Positions 33,969-42,608 of a DNA stretch of 64,000 nucleotides are shown here, piece after piece; the first letter of the stretch is position 1; each line of letters starts with the position of its first letter. Source of the DNA: Pigmentiphaga sp. H8 (GTDB taxonomy: Bacteria > Pseudomonadota > Gammaproteobacteria > Burkholderiales > Burkholderiaceae_B); assembly GCF_003854895.1 (NCBI RefSeq), contig NZ_CP033966.1, positions 124,001 to 188,000 of the forward strand, written 5' to 3'. Made by a program: the position numbers and the translations under genes. The notes beneath the pieces are model-generated. The model saw only the letters and a list, made by a program, of their open reading frames with translations, was not told where the DNA came from and searched no databases.

Positions 33969-34973
33969 TCAGCCGGCGGTGATGTTGTGCGACTTGATCA
34001 CCTTTTCCCAGGTCGCGGTCTCGTCGGCCTGGAACTTGCGGAAAGCGTCCAGGCGCAGCGGCGACAGCTCCAGGCCCTGGGCCTTCAGCGTCTCCAGCGT
34101 GGCGGGGTTGCTCAAGACCTTGGTCACGTCGCGCGCCAGCTGGCCGGACACGTTCGCCGGGGTCGAGCTGGGCACGTACAGGCCGTACCAGGACACCACG
34201 TTCACGCCCTTCACGCCGGCTTCGGCCAGGGTGGGGATCTCGGGCATGATGGGCGAGCGCTCGGAGCCGGTCAGGGCCAGCGCGCGCAGCTTGCCGGACT
34301 TGATCTGGGGCATCAGGGTCGGCAGCGCGCCGAAGATGACCTGGATCTGGCCGCCCAGCGCGTCGTTCAGTGCCTGGGTCGTGCCCTTGTAGGGAACGTG
34401 CAGCAGGTCGGCGCCGGTGGCATCCTTGAACAGTTCGCCAGCCAGGTGCAGGCCGCTGCCCACGCCGGGCGAGCCGTAGGCCATGGTGCCGGGCTTGGAC
34501 TTGGTCAGCGCGATCAGTTCCTGGATGTTCTTGGCGGGAACCGAGGGGAACACGGCGACCACGTTGGGCGCCTTGGCCATCATCGCGACCGCGGTGAAGT
34601 CCTTGTCGACGTTGTAGGGCAGGTTGGCCATCAGCGTCGGGTTGATGGTCATGTTGCCGGCCGGCACGACCAGCAGCGTGTGGCCGTCGCCGGCGGCGCG
34701 CTTGACCGCGTCGATGCCGATGTTGCCGTTGGCGCCGGGACGGTTGTCCACGACGGCGCTCTGGCCGTATTCATTCTGCAGGCCGGTGCCCAGCAGGCGG
34801 GCCAGCACGTCCACGGGGCCGCCCGGCGGGAACGGGGCGATGATGCGGAACGGGCCGTGCTTGAGCGAGGCCTTGGCGGCGGCGTCGTCGGCCGCGGGAG
34901 CCTGGGCGAAAGAAGCCGTGGCGACCGCCGCGAACAGCGCGCCGGCAACCAGGCGAGTGCTAGTCTTAAACAT
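33969..34973 (-). CDS. Bug/TctC-family periplasmic solute-binding protein
   Basis: 334 aa. Signal peptide 1-24 (ASFAQA), then an unusual 20-residue acidic/alanine linker (PAADDAAAKASLKHG) before PFRIIAPFPPGGPVDVLARLL. AAGDGHTLL replaces APDGYTLL; HVPYKGTTQALNDALGGQ is standard. Last gene of the cupin-hydrolase-IclR-nadX operon, separated from nadX by 362 bp of repeats, and closed by a strong terminator. It may have its own promoter in that gap. Confidence 0.92.
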   Translation of the reverse strand: MFKTSTRLVAGALFAAVATASFAQAPAADDAAAKASLKHGPFRIIAPFPPGGPVDVLARLLGTGLQNEYGQSAVVDNRPGANGNIGIDAVKRAAGDGHTLLVVPAGNMTINPTLMANLPYNVDKDFTAVAMMAKAPNVVAVFPSVPAKNIQELIALTKSKPGTMAYGSPGVGSGLHLAGELFKDATGADLLHVPYKGTTQALNDALGGQIQVIFGALPTLMPQIKSGKLRALALTGSERSPIMPEIPTLAEAGVKGVNVVSWYGLYVPSSTPANVSGQLARDVTKVLSNPATLETLKAQGLELSPLRLDAFRKFQADETATWEKVIKSHNITAG

Positions 34974-35000
34974 GATGAACTACTACTCCATGACAATAAG

Positions 35001-35088
35001 TGCCCACCCCCTACGCCCTGACGGGCGCCCCCTCAAGGGGGCGGCGCTGGCGGACCGGCAAAGCCGGATCCGCGGCGCCCAGGGGTAA
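35001..35088 (-). repeat. GC-rich interspersed repeat, copy A (long type, inverted)
   Basis: Contains GGACCGGCAAAGCCGGATCC (hairpin GCCGG/CCGGC), a CCCCCTCAAGGGGG stem and the AGGGGTAA end; matches copy C at 38.0 kb read on the other strand. Confidence 0.8.
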
Positions 35089-35249
35089 AACCAGGCTGGC
35101 GGAAAATGGCGTTTTTCCCGCCTTGAATAACCTGACCGAGCTCAGTCTTACGCCGAGTAATGAGCTTCAGACAGGGCGAGATGGATCTGCTCCTCCGACC
35201 CTCTCGCATATAGGCCTCGACAAGAAGAACACTGTTCTCCGTCTGCCTA

Positions 35250-35335
35250 TTGTTACCCCAGGATGCGGTGGATCCGGCTTTGCCGGTCCACCCGCATCGC
35301 CCCCTGGGGGGCGCGCGTAAGCGCGTAGGGGGGGG
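35250..35335 (+). repeat. GC-rich interspersed repeat, copy B (short-tail type)
   Basis: TTGTTACCCCAGGATGCGG, then GGATCCGGCTTTGCCGGTCC, CCCCCTGGGGGG and the end GCGCGTAAGCGCGTAGGGGG. Almost identical to copy E at 60.4 kb. Its G-run abuts the nadX stop codon. Confidence 0.85.
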
Positions 35336-36142
35336 TTATATGGCCACTGCATGCGCCTGATTGCCGATGGCGCGCACGACGCTATAGACAGTCAGGGCGG
35401 AAGTCTTGGGGTTGGCCGCGAGCGGCTTGCCCCGCATGGTGATCTCGAAGCTGCCGAAGGCGCCGCTGGCTTGCACGTTGTGCACGTTTTCCTTGCTGGT
35501 GGGATCGGCGATCAGGCGCACCTGGGTGCGGTCCAGGCCGAGGCCGGCCAGCGACAGCGTGGCGGCGACGTTGGCGTTCTTCGGGAACAGCCGCGCGGCT
35601 TCGCCGGCGGGGCCTTCGAAGATCACCGTGGGTTCGGTCAGCGCCTCGAGCTTGAACTGCCCGTCGGCCGGCGTGTCCTTCCAGGCCAGGGCCGGCTTGC
35701 GGCCGGTGTAGACCACCGAGTCCAGGCCACCGATCCTGGCCGCGGCCAGCGCGTCGATGCCGCCGATGGCGCCGGACAGGAGCTGCACCTGGGTCTTGCC
35801 GCGCTTGGCCGCTTCTTCCAGCTGGCGCGCCAGTTCGACGTCGGACAGCGCGCCGATGGACACCACCACGCAGGGGATGCCTTGTTCGAGCGCGGGCAGC
35901 ACGTGCGCGCGCAGCGCGCCATGGCCGGCGCATTCGACCAGCAGGTCGGGGCGCTGGGCGACTTCGGCCAGGCCGGTCACGACCTGGGCCTGGGGAGCGA
36001 TCGCGGCGACCTGCTCGCGGGCCTGGTCCAGCGTGTCGGGGGCGACGATGACGCTGTCGATCGACACGTCGGGATCGTTCTTCAGCAGCGACAGGACGGA
36101 GAGGCCGATGGCCCCCGACCCGATCATCGTGATTCGTAGCAT
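35336..36142 (-). CDS. nadX: L-aspartate dehydrogenase (NadX family)
   Basis: 268 aa. Rossmann motif GSGAIG (residues 8-13), AGHGALRAHVLPALEQGIPCVVVSIGAL, GAIGGIDALAAARIGGLDSVVYTGRKPA, and KENVHNVQASGAFGSFEI with the catalytic His are the AspDH signatures. The enzyme interconverts L-aspartate and iminoaspartate/oxaloacetate with NAD(P)H and may feed NAD synthesis or amino-acid catabolism. Here it lies with a Bug protein, cupin, hydrolase and IclR regulator and no nadA/nadC, so a catabolic dehydrogenase for aspartate or an analogue is more likely. CCAGGAGCC precedes the ATG. Confidence 0.92.
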   Translation of the reverse strand: MLRITMIGSGAIGLSVLSLLKNDPDVSIDSVIVAPDTLDQAREQVAAIAPQAQVVTGLAEVAQRPDLLVECAGHGALRAHVLPALEQGIPCVVVSIGALSDVELARQLEEAAKRGKTQVQLLSGAIGGIDALAAARIGGLDSVVYTGRKPALAWKDTPADGQFKLEALTEPTVIFEGPAGEAARLFPKNANVAATLSLAGLGLDRTQVRLIADPTSKENVHNVQASGAFGSFEITMRGKPLAANPKTSALTVYSVVRAIGNQAHAVAI

Positions 36143-36170
36143 GTTGGCTCCTGGGCGATGCGTTGCCCGG

Positions 36171-36971
36171 TCAATGGGATGGTGAATAGTTGAGCAGGCG
36201 CGACAGCTCGTCGGCGGTACCGCGCACCCGGCCGATCAGCTCGGACACGCGCGCTTGCTCGACGCGCGAGGACGGCAGTGCGGCGCCCAGCGCCGCGATC
36301 ACGCGGCCGGTATGGTCGCGCACCGGCGTGGCGATGCTGGTGATGCTGGGTTCGTAGAAGCCGGCGCCCATGGCATAGCCGTTGGTCCGGTCCTGGGCCA
36401 GCAGGCCGTGCAGCGCCGTCAGCGTGGGCGGCGTGCTGGGCGAATAGACCTCCAGCTCCTCGTCGGGATAGAGTTCGCCCATTTCCTGGCGGTCCAGGTC
36501 GGTCAGCATCACGCGGCCGAGCACGGTGGCGTGCGCGGGCAGGCGCGTGCCCAGGTTGACCGCGCTGGGGAACAGCGTGGGGGCCGAGACCTTCGCGACG
36601 TAGACGATGGAGCGGCCGTCGCGCACCACCAGGTTGCAGGAATAGCCGATCTCGTCCCGCAGGCGCTGCAGCAGCGGCGATCCGAGTTCGGTCAGTTCCA
36701 GCGAGGCCAGGTATTCGAAGCCCAGGCTCAGCACGGCCATGCCCAGCCGGTAGTTGCGGCCGCCCTCGGTGCGCTCGATGAAACCCAGCGCTTCCAGCGT
36801 GGTCAGCAGCCGGAACACGGTGGAGCGGGGCAGGCCCATCTTGCGCGCGAACTCGGGCGCCGACAGCGTGCGGTTCTGGCGGCTGAAGTGGCTGAGCAGC
36901 CGCAGGCCGCGCTCCAGGCCCGGGACGATGTAGCGCTCCGGAATGTCTTCGCTGATGGCGGCGTCGTTCAT
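36171..36971 (-). CDS. IclR-family transcriptional regulator
   Basis: 266 aa. Winged helix: VPGLERGLRLLSHFSRQNRTLSAPEFARKMGLPRSTVFRLLTTLEALGFIERTEGGRNYRLG; effector GAF-like domain with YVAKVSAPTLFPSAVNLGTRLPAHATVLGRVML and TNGYAMGAGFYEPSITSIATPVRDHTGRVIAALG. It is inside its presumed target operon, 2 bp after the hydrolase stop. A strong palindrome at 38794-38815 upstream of the operon's first gene is its likely operator. Confidence 0.93.
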   Translation of the reverse strand: MNDAAISEDIPERYIVPGLERGLRLLSHFSRQNRTLSAPEFARKMGLPRSTVFRLLTTLEALGFIERTEGGRNYRLGMAVLSLGFEYLASLELTELGSPLLQRLRDEIGYSCNLVVRDGRSIVYVAKVSAPTLFPSAVNLGTRLPAHATVLGRVMLTDLDRQEMGELYPDEELEVYSPSTPPTLTALHGLLAQDRTNGYAMGAGFYEPSITSIATPVRDHTGRVIAALGAALPSSRVEQARVSELIGRVRGTADELSRLLNYSPSH

Positions 36972-36973
36972 GG

Positions 36974-37867
36974 TCAGCGGGGCGTGGCGCCGGCGGTGGC
37001 CGCGGCGTGCGCGCCTTCCAGGATGGCCGCGACCGCTTCGGGCCGCTCGATGTGGCAGGCGTGGCCGGCCACGGCGATGGAGCCGTAGGGGGCGCCGAAC
37101 ATCTCGGCGATGGCGCGGCAGTTGGCCGGGATCGTAACGGTGTCCTGGTCGCCGGAATGGACCTCGACCGGCACGGGCGCCGGCGCGTAGCCGGTCATGT
37201 CGGCGTTGCACAGCATCTCGATCGCCTGGCGGTAGCCGGCGGTATCCAGGCGCTCCATGTTCCAGCGCACCCAGGCCAGGGCCTCGGCGCTGGGTTCGGA
37301 CGACAGCATCTTGGCGGGGCGCGTGCGCGCCATGCCGGCGATGCCGACCTGTTCCAGCGTGCGCAGCCGCTCGGCGCGCACCGCTTCCTGGCGCTCGGCC
37401 AGCGCCGGATTGCCGTAGCCGCGGGTGGGGCTCAGCAGCACCAGCCGCGCGACCCGCTGTTTGCCCAGGTCATGCGCATAGGCCGTGGCCATCAGCGTGC
37501 CGAGCGAATGGCCCACCAGCACGCAGCGTTCGATGTCCAGCGCATCGAGCATCTGGTGCAGCCGCTGTGCGTAGTCTCCGGCGCCCGGCGAGGCCGGCGC
37601 CAGCCGCGCCGAATTGCCGTAGCCCGGCGCGTCCCAGGCGATCACGCGCGCGCGTTCGGCCAACTTCAGCGCCGCATGCAGCCACGAGCCCGCGCCCGAG
37701 CCGATGCCATGCAACAGCACGATGGCCATGCCGTCCGCGCCCGGCGTGCCCGCCTCGCGATAACACTGCACGCCCCCGGCCGTCTGCACCGACTTCTCGG
37801 CGAAACGGCTATTGAGCAACTCCAGCGTTTCCGGCGACGGTTCCGGCGCCAACGTATCGGTCTGCAT
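36974..37867 (-). CDS. Alpha/beta hydrolase (MhpC/BphD-like)
   Basis: 297 aa. IVLLHGIGSGAGSWLHAALKLAERARVIAWDAPGYGNSARL, nucleophile in LVGHSLGTLMATAYAHD, Asp in VHSGDQDTVTIP and His in VAGHACHIERPEAV follow the meta-cleavage-product hydrolase/lactonase pattern. Cytoplasmic. With a cupin, NadX and a Bug protein it may release a C4 amino or oxo acid that NadX then oxidises or aminates; that sequence of steps is inference. AAGGAATTTAGGACG precedes the ATG. Confidence 0.88.
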   Translation of the reverse strand: MQTDTLAPEPSPETLELLNSRFAEKSVQTAGGVQCYREAGTPGADGMAIVLLHGIGSGAGSWLHAALKLAERARVIAWDAPGYGNSARLAPASPGAGDYAQRLHQMLDALDIERCVLVGHSLGTLMATAYAHDLGKQRVARLVLLSPTRGYGNPALAERQEAVRAERLRTLEQVGIAGMARTRPAKMLSSEPSAEALAWVRWNMERLDTAGYRQAIEMLCNADMTGYAPAPVPVEVHSGDQDTVTIPANCRAIAEMFGAPYGSIAVAGHACHIERPEAVAAILEGAHAAATAGATPR

Positions 37868-38010
37868 CGTCCTAAATTCCTTCTTGCGCCCGCGACCCCT
37901 TCGGCCACGAACACGAAAGCGCGGCATTGTATCCGTGCGTCGTGCCACCCTGCGGGAGCACGTCCGCAGACGGCAAAAAAGCGGCAAGCACGCCGCCCCT
38001 CGCCAGCCTG

Positions 38011-38101
38011 TTGTTACCCCAGGGCACAGCGGATCCGGCTTTGCCGGTCCGCCGGTGCCGCCCCCTTGAGGGGGAGCGGCCGAAGGCCGCTTGGGGGTGG
38101 G
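38011..38101 (+). repeat. GC-rich interspersed repeat, copy C (long type)
   Basis: TTGTTACCCCAGGGCACAGC, GGATCCGGCTTTGCCGGTCC, CCCCCTTGAGGGGG and GCGGCCGAAGGCCGC stem, then TTGGGGGTGGGC. Same type as copy A. Confidence 0.82.
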
Positions 38102-38106
38102 CTTCC

Positions 38107-38159
38107 CTGCCGGTCCGCCAGTGCCGCCCCTGGGGGCGCGCGTCAGCGCGTAGGGGGGG
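38107..38159 (+). repeat. GC-rich interspersed repeat, copy D (partial, short-tail type)
   Basis: Starts within the unit at CTGCCGGTCCGCCAGTGCCG and ends GCGCGTCAGCGCGTAGGGGG, lacking the TTACCCC end. Tandem to copy C and 5 bp from the cupin stop codon. Confidence 0.8.
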
Positions 38160-38164
38160 ACCTA

Positions 38165-38701
38165 TTACCGCTTGATCTTAGCCAGCGGGTGCTCGGGCGG
38201 GTAGGTCGGCGTGATGGGCTTCTTGGCGCCCAGCATCACACACATCAGGGCGTCTTCGTCGCCGATGTTGATTTCCTCGCGGTACACGCCCGGAGGCACC
38301 GACACCAGGTCGCGATCGGTCAGGATGGTTTCGAAGCGCTCGCCGTCCTTCTCCAGGACCACCTTGAGCTTGCCGCGGATGACGAAGAAGATTTCCTCGA
38401 CGTCGGTGTGCAGGTGCGGGGGGCCTTCGTGGCCCGCCGGGATCACCATGGTCGAGAACGTGAAGTGCTCGGAAGGCACGGTGTTCGAGTCGGCGGCGAC
38501 GCCGGTGCCGCCCGTACCGACGTAGCGCATTTGCGCACGGCCGTACTTGGGATCGAAGTCGGCCTGGAACTTCAGGGCGTCCCAGTCGTACTTGCGGGTC
38601 GAGAACCGCGCGACGCGCGAGTTCATCCAGGTCTCGAAGTCAGCGCCTTCAGGGCGGTCCCAGCTGCGGGCGACTTGCTGTTGTTCGGACATATCCGTCA
38701 T
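38165..38701 (-). CDS. Cupin-domain protein
   Basis: 178 aa single cupin. PAGHEGPPHLHTDVEEIFFVIRGKLKVVLEKDGERFETIL gives motif 1 with H-x-H, Glu; DLVSVPPGVYREEINIGDEDALMCVML is motif 2, in which the usual His is replaced near PPGVYRE, so the metal site may be incomplete. ATG 38701 follows AGGAGTACACC; an in-frame start 5 codons earlier is less likely. First gene of the operon with hydrolase, IclR, NadX and Bug. Function unknown; isomerase, oxygenase or sensor are all possible. Confidence 0.8.
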   Translation of the reverse strand: MTDMSEQQQVARSWDRPEGADFETWMNSRVARFSTRKYDWDALKFQADFDPKYGRAQMRYVGTGGTGVAADSNTVPSEHFTFSTMVIPAGHEGPPHLHTDVEEIFFVIRGKLKVVLEKDGERFETILTDRDLVSVPPGVYREEINIGDEDALMCVMLGAKKPITPTYPPEHPLAKIKR

Positions 38702-39076
38702 GGTGTACTCCTGCATGGGCGGCTAGGCGCCGCGAGAGCGGGTGAAGGCGGGTGCGGAAGGCGCCCGCCGCGGTGTGTTCGCTGTCACTGCCACGCGTTT
38801 TATATGTAAAACGCGGATTTAATAGTGAAACAAGCCTAAATATACGCCCTATTGGTGAAATCGTCACTAGGGTAAACACCAAGTCGCCATTCCCGGGTAC
38901 AATCGCAGCCTGCGCCTGGCTCCAATCCGGGCGTGCATCCGGCCAGGCGCCACGCGCCTTGTCTCCCGGGGTCCACCCGGGCAGCCGTTTTCCGGCCGGC
39001 CTACCCCCAGTTACCACATACGTCAGCCTCGATTGGAGTCACTCAGCTTGAGCGACGGGCCGTCGCTGGAGTTGTC
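38702..39076. promoter_or_regulatory. Divergent promoter region, cupin operon and rhlE
   Basis: 375 bp without a gene. The part at 38790-38880 is AT-rich and must hold the cupin-operon promoter and its operator. The part up to 39076 is the rhlE leader, C-rich, ending with TGGAG 6 nt before the TTG start; GGTACAAT at about 38896-38903 is a plausible rhlE -10. Confidence 0.5.
38794..38815. promoter_or_regulatory. Candidate IclR operator palindrome
   Basis: Arms CGCGTTTTA and TAAAACGCG pair perfectly over 9 bp around a 4-nt centre TATG. Lies about 93 bp upstream of the cupin start. Size and symmetry suit an IclR dimer-of-dimers site, and the operon encodes an IclR protein. Confidence 0.6.
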
Positions 39077-40564
<1,488 letters not shown>

Positions 40565-40570
40565 GTCCCC

Positions 40571-40608
40571 CACGCCCTCCGGATCGCTTGCGCGGTCCGG
40601 AGGGCGTG
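40571..40608 (+). terminator. Terminator-like hairpin after rhlE
   Basis: CACGCCCTCCGGA pairs perfectly with TCCGGAGGGCGTG (13 bp) around a 12-nt loop, 6 bp after the rhlE stop. Followed by a modest T/C-rich tract (TTTCTTCCC). Confidence 0.75.
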
Positions 40609-40674
40609 TGCCGTCGTTTCTTCCCTCCCCTTCGTTTTCGACCCGTCCGCGTCCCGTACCCCGCACTTTGCGCG

Positions 40675-40732
40675 TTGACGCCGGATGGCTACGCTCGTAC
40701 ACTATTTGCGAAACTTAGTTTCGCAATGCGAA
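40675..40732 (+). promoter_or_regulatory. Promoter and IclR-type operator of the monooxygenase gene
   Basis: TTGACG (40675-40680), 17-nt spacer, TACACT (40698-40703): a good sigma-70 promoter. Directly after it, 40706-40726 is a perfect 21-bp palindrome with arms TTGCGAAACT/AGTTTCGCAA, continued by a third half-site so that TTCGCAATGCGAA (40720-40732) is itself palindromic. Three half-sites of about 10 bp, two inverted and one extra, is the arrangement of PobR/PcaU-type IclR regulators. The same 28 nt recur, with one difference, at 46819-46846. Confidence 0.85.
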
Positions 40733-40782
40733 CGTACTATGTCCAGCCATCCTCTCATGTCCTACAGCGAGAAACAGCACGC

Positions 40783-42048
40783 ATGAAAGCGCCCCACGAC
40801 CAACCGCGCATCCTGATCGCCGGCGCGGGCATAGGAGGGCTGACGGCGGCCCTGGCTCTCAGGAAACTGGGTTTTCGCCACATCGAGGTGCTGGAACAGA
40901 CGGCGGTCCTGAAGGAGGTCGGCGCGGGCATCCAGCTCGGCCCCAATGCCGTCAAGGTCCTGCACGACCTGGGCATCGCCCCGGCGCTGGAAGCCGTGGC
41001 GGTGGCGCCGCTGGCCACCCGGTCGCGCGATTGGGCCAGCGGCCGTACCATCCGCGATTTCCCGCTGGGGCCGGAGTGCGCGCAGCGCTACGGCGCGCCC
41101 TACTACCATGTGCATCGCGCCGATCTGCACAATGCCCTGATCGATGCGTACGGGCGCGAGAACGTGCGGCTGGCGCAGCGCGTCAAGACGTATGCGCAGG
41201 ACGCGGCGGGGGTGCGCGTGGTCCTGGAGTCGGGCGAGACCGTGGAAGGCGACGTGCTGGTCGGGGCCGACGGCGTGCATTCGGTCGTGCGCGGCCAGTT
41301 GCTGGAAGGACAGGATCCGCGCTTCACCGGGCTGCTCGCCTGGCGGGGCATGGCGGATGCGGATCGCGCGCGCCACCTGGGCATCGAGAAGAACGTCAAC
41401 GCCTGGTGGGGACCGCACCGGCACTTCGTGAACTACTACGTGTCGGCGGGCCGGCGCATCAACTGGATCGGCATCGTGCCGGCGGGCCAGTGGCGGCTCG
41501 AATCGTGGTCGGCGCGCGGCGACAAGGCCGAGGTGCTGAAGGAGTTCGACGGCTGGCACCCCATCGTGCGCGGCTTGATCGAGGCCACCGACGACGTCTT
41601 CAAGTGGGCGCTGTATGACCGCGATCCCTGGCCTGTGTGGACCCGCGGCCGGGTGACGCTGCTGGGCGACGCGGCCCATCCCATGGTGCCCTTCCTGTCG
41701 CAGGGCGGCTCGCAAAGCATCGAGGACGGCCATGTGCTGGCGCTGTGCCTGGCCGGGCTGCCGCACGATCCGGCCGCGGCGCTCAAGGCCTACGAGGAGC
41801 TGCGCACCGCGCGCACGGCGCGCGTGCAACTGGGCTCGCGCGAGGCGGGCCGCATGTTCCACCAGACCGATCCGCTGAAGAAGTTCATGCGCAACCTGAA
41901 GTTCCGCTGGGCCGCGCTGACCAACAGCCAGGAGAAATGGCGCCGGGTCGACTGGCTGTACAGCTACGACTGCCAGGCGGCCGTGGCCGAGAAACTTGGC
42001 GCCGCGCCCGCTAGCGCGCCAGTTCCCACCGCCGGTAGCATCGCCTGA
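40783..42048 (+). CDS. FAD-dependent monooxygenase (salicylate hydroxylase/NicC-like)
   Basis: 421 aa group A flavoprotein. GAGIGG at residues 14-19 (with Glu at the strand end in HIEVLEQ) binds FAD-ADP, LVGADGVHSVVRGQL is the DG motif and LLGDAAHPMVPFLSQGGSQSIEDG the GD motif. Relatives hydroxylate salicylate, 3-hydroxybenzoate or, with loss of CO2, 6-hydroxynicotinate (NicC) and 5-hydroxypicolinate. Because the regulon also encodes a 2,5-dihydroxypyridine dioxygenase, I infer a decarboxylating hydroxylation of a hydroxypyridine-carboxylate that yields 2,5-dihydroxypyridine. Its own promoter carries the shared IclR operator. Confidence 0.85.
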   Translation: MKAPHDQPRILIAGAGIGGLTAALALRKLGFRHIEVLEQTAVLKEVGAGIQLGPNAVKVLHDLGIAPALEAVAVAPLATRSRDWASGRTIRDFPLGPECAQRYGAPYYHVHRADLHNALIDAYGRENVRLAQRVKTYAQDAAGVRVVLESGETVEGDVLVGADGVHSVVRGQLLEGQDPRFTGLLAWRGMADADRARHLGIEKNVNAWWGPHRHFVNYYVSAGRRINWIGIVPAGQWRLESWSARGDKAEVLKEFDGWHPIVRGLIEATDDVFKWALYDRDPWPVWTRGRVTLLGDAAHPMVPFLSQGGSQSIEDGHVLALCLAGLPHDPAAALKAYEELRTARTARVQLGSREAGRMFHQTDPLKKFMRNLKFRWAALTNSQEKWRRVDWLYSYDCQAAVAEKLGAAPASAPVPTAGSIA

Positions 42049-42538
42049 TCGCCGCCGCCGACGGCAGCATCACCTTGGGTAGGTCGAGCCCCTCGACCAT
42101 TTCCGCATAGAGTCGGCGGTTGCGCGGCGTGACCACGGCGATATGGTGGATCATCGCCCACTTGACGCTGTCGCGGCCGCCGTCCAGCGCGCCGCGCCGG
42201 TCGCGTTCGAACCAGGTGCGGCGCAGGTAGCGCAGCAGGCTCAGCGGCGTGGAGATGTCCAGCAGGATCACGCCGGTCGCGCGCCGCAGGCGCTGCGGCA
42301 TGCAGCTGGAATAGTTGCCGTCCATGACCCAGCGCTCGCCCGCGATGGCCGCGTCGTGCAGGGCGGTGAATTCCTGCGCGGGGCGGGGTTCCCAGTCGGT
42401 ATGGGGCAGGTGGTAGAGCCGGTCGAGGTGGACCGGCTCCAGGCCGCGTTTACGGGCGATCGCCTCGGCCAGCGTGGACTTCCCGCTGTTGGAGGGCCCG
42501 ACGATGCAGATGCGCGGCCCCAGGCTCGCAAGCTTCAT
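42011..42538 (-). CDS. P-loop adenylate-kinase-like NTPase (topology modulation/FlaR-like)
   Basis: 175 aa. RICIVGPSNSGKSTLAEAIARKRGLEPVHLDRLYH has a Walker A P-loop (GPSNSGKS) and the DRLYHLPHTDWEPRP stretch seen in small kinase-like proteins annotated as DNA topology modulation protein; VILLDISTPLSLLRYLRRTWFERDRRG follows. It probably phosphorylates a small molecule or binds nucleotides; role unknown. Its 3' end overlaps the convergent monooxygenase gene by 38 bp. It may be unrelated to the neighbouring catabolic genes. Confidence 0.82.
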   Translation of the reverse strand: MKLASLGPRICIVGPSNSGKSTLAEAIARKRGLEPVHLDRLYHLPHTDWEPRPAQEFTALHDAAIAGERWVMDGNYSSCMPQRLRRATGVILLDISTPLSLLRYLRRTWFERDRRGALDGGRDSVKWAMIHHIAVVTPRNRRLYAEMVEGLDLPKVMLPSAAAIRRCYRRWELAR

Positions 42539-42608
42539 GAAAAAGGTGTCCTTCACATCCAGGCACCTTTTTATTCGATGGCGCGCGCACTGGCCAGTCC
42601 GGCGGAGA

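Larger units (their letters stand above)
34974..35335. other. Gene-free gap holding two inverted repeat copies
   Basis: 362 bp without a convincing gene. It holds two copies of the GC-rich repeat family, in inverted orientation (35001-35088 and 35250-35335), around a central segment of about 160 bp that is clearly less GC-rich than the rest of the window. In the centre are GGCGGAAAA...TTTTTCCCGCC (hairpin near 35098-35125) and AGAACACTGTTCT (35226-35238, palindrome). I see no coding potential. Confidence 0.6.
37868..38164. other. Intergenic region with two repeat copies
   Basis: 297 bp between the cupin stop and hydrolase start. Most of it is repeat copies C and D in the same orientation; the rest (37868-38010) is a leader for the hydrolase without a recognisable gene. 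Confidence 0.6.

Noticed and set aside
35226..35238. AGAACACTGTTCT palindrome in the nadX-Bug gap
   Set aside because: Only one copy, over 250 bp from the nearest start codon and without promoter elements around it; listed in the gap description but not claimed as an operator.
34974..35335. A small gene in the gap between nadX and Bug
   Set aside because: Frames there are short, run through the repeat copies and have no ribosome site.
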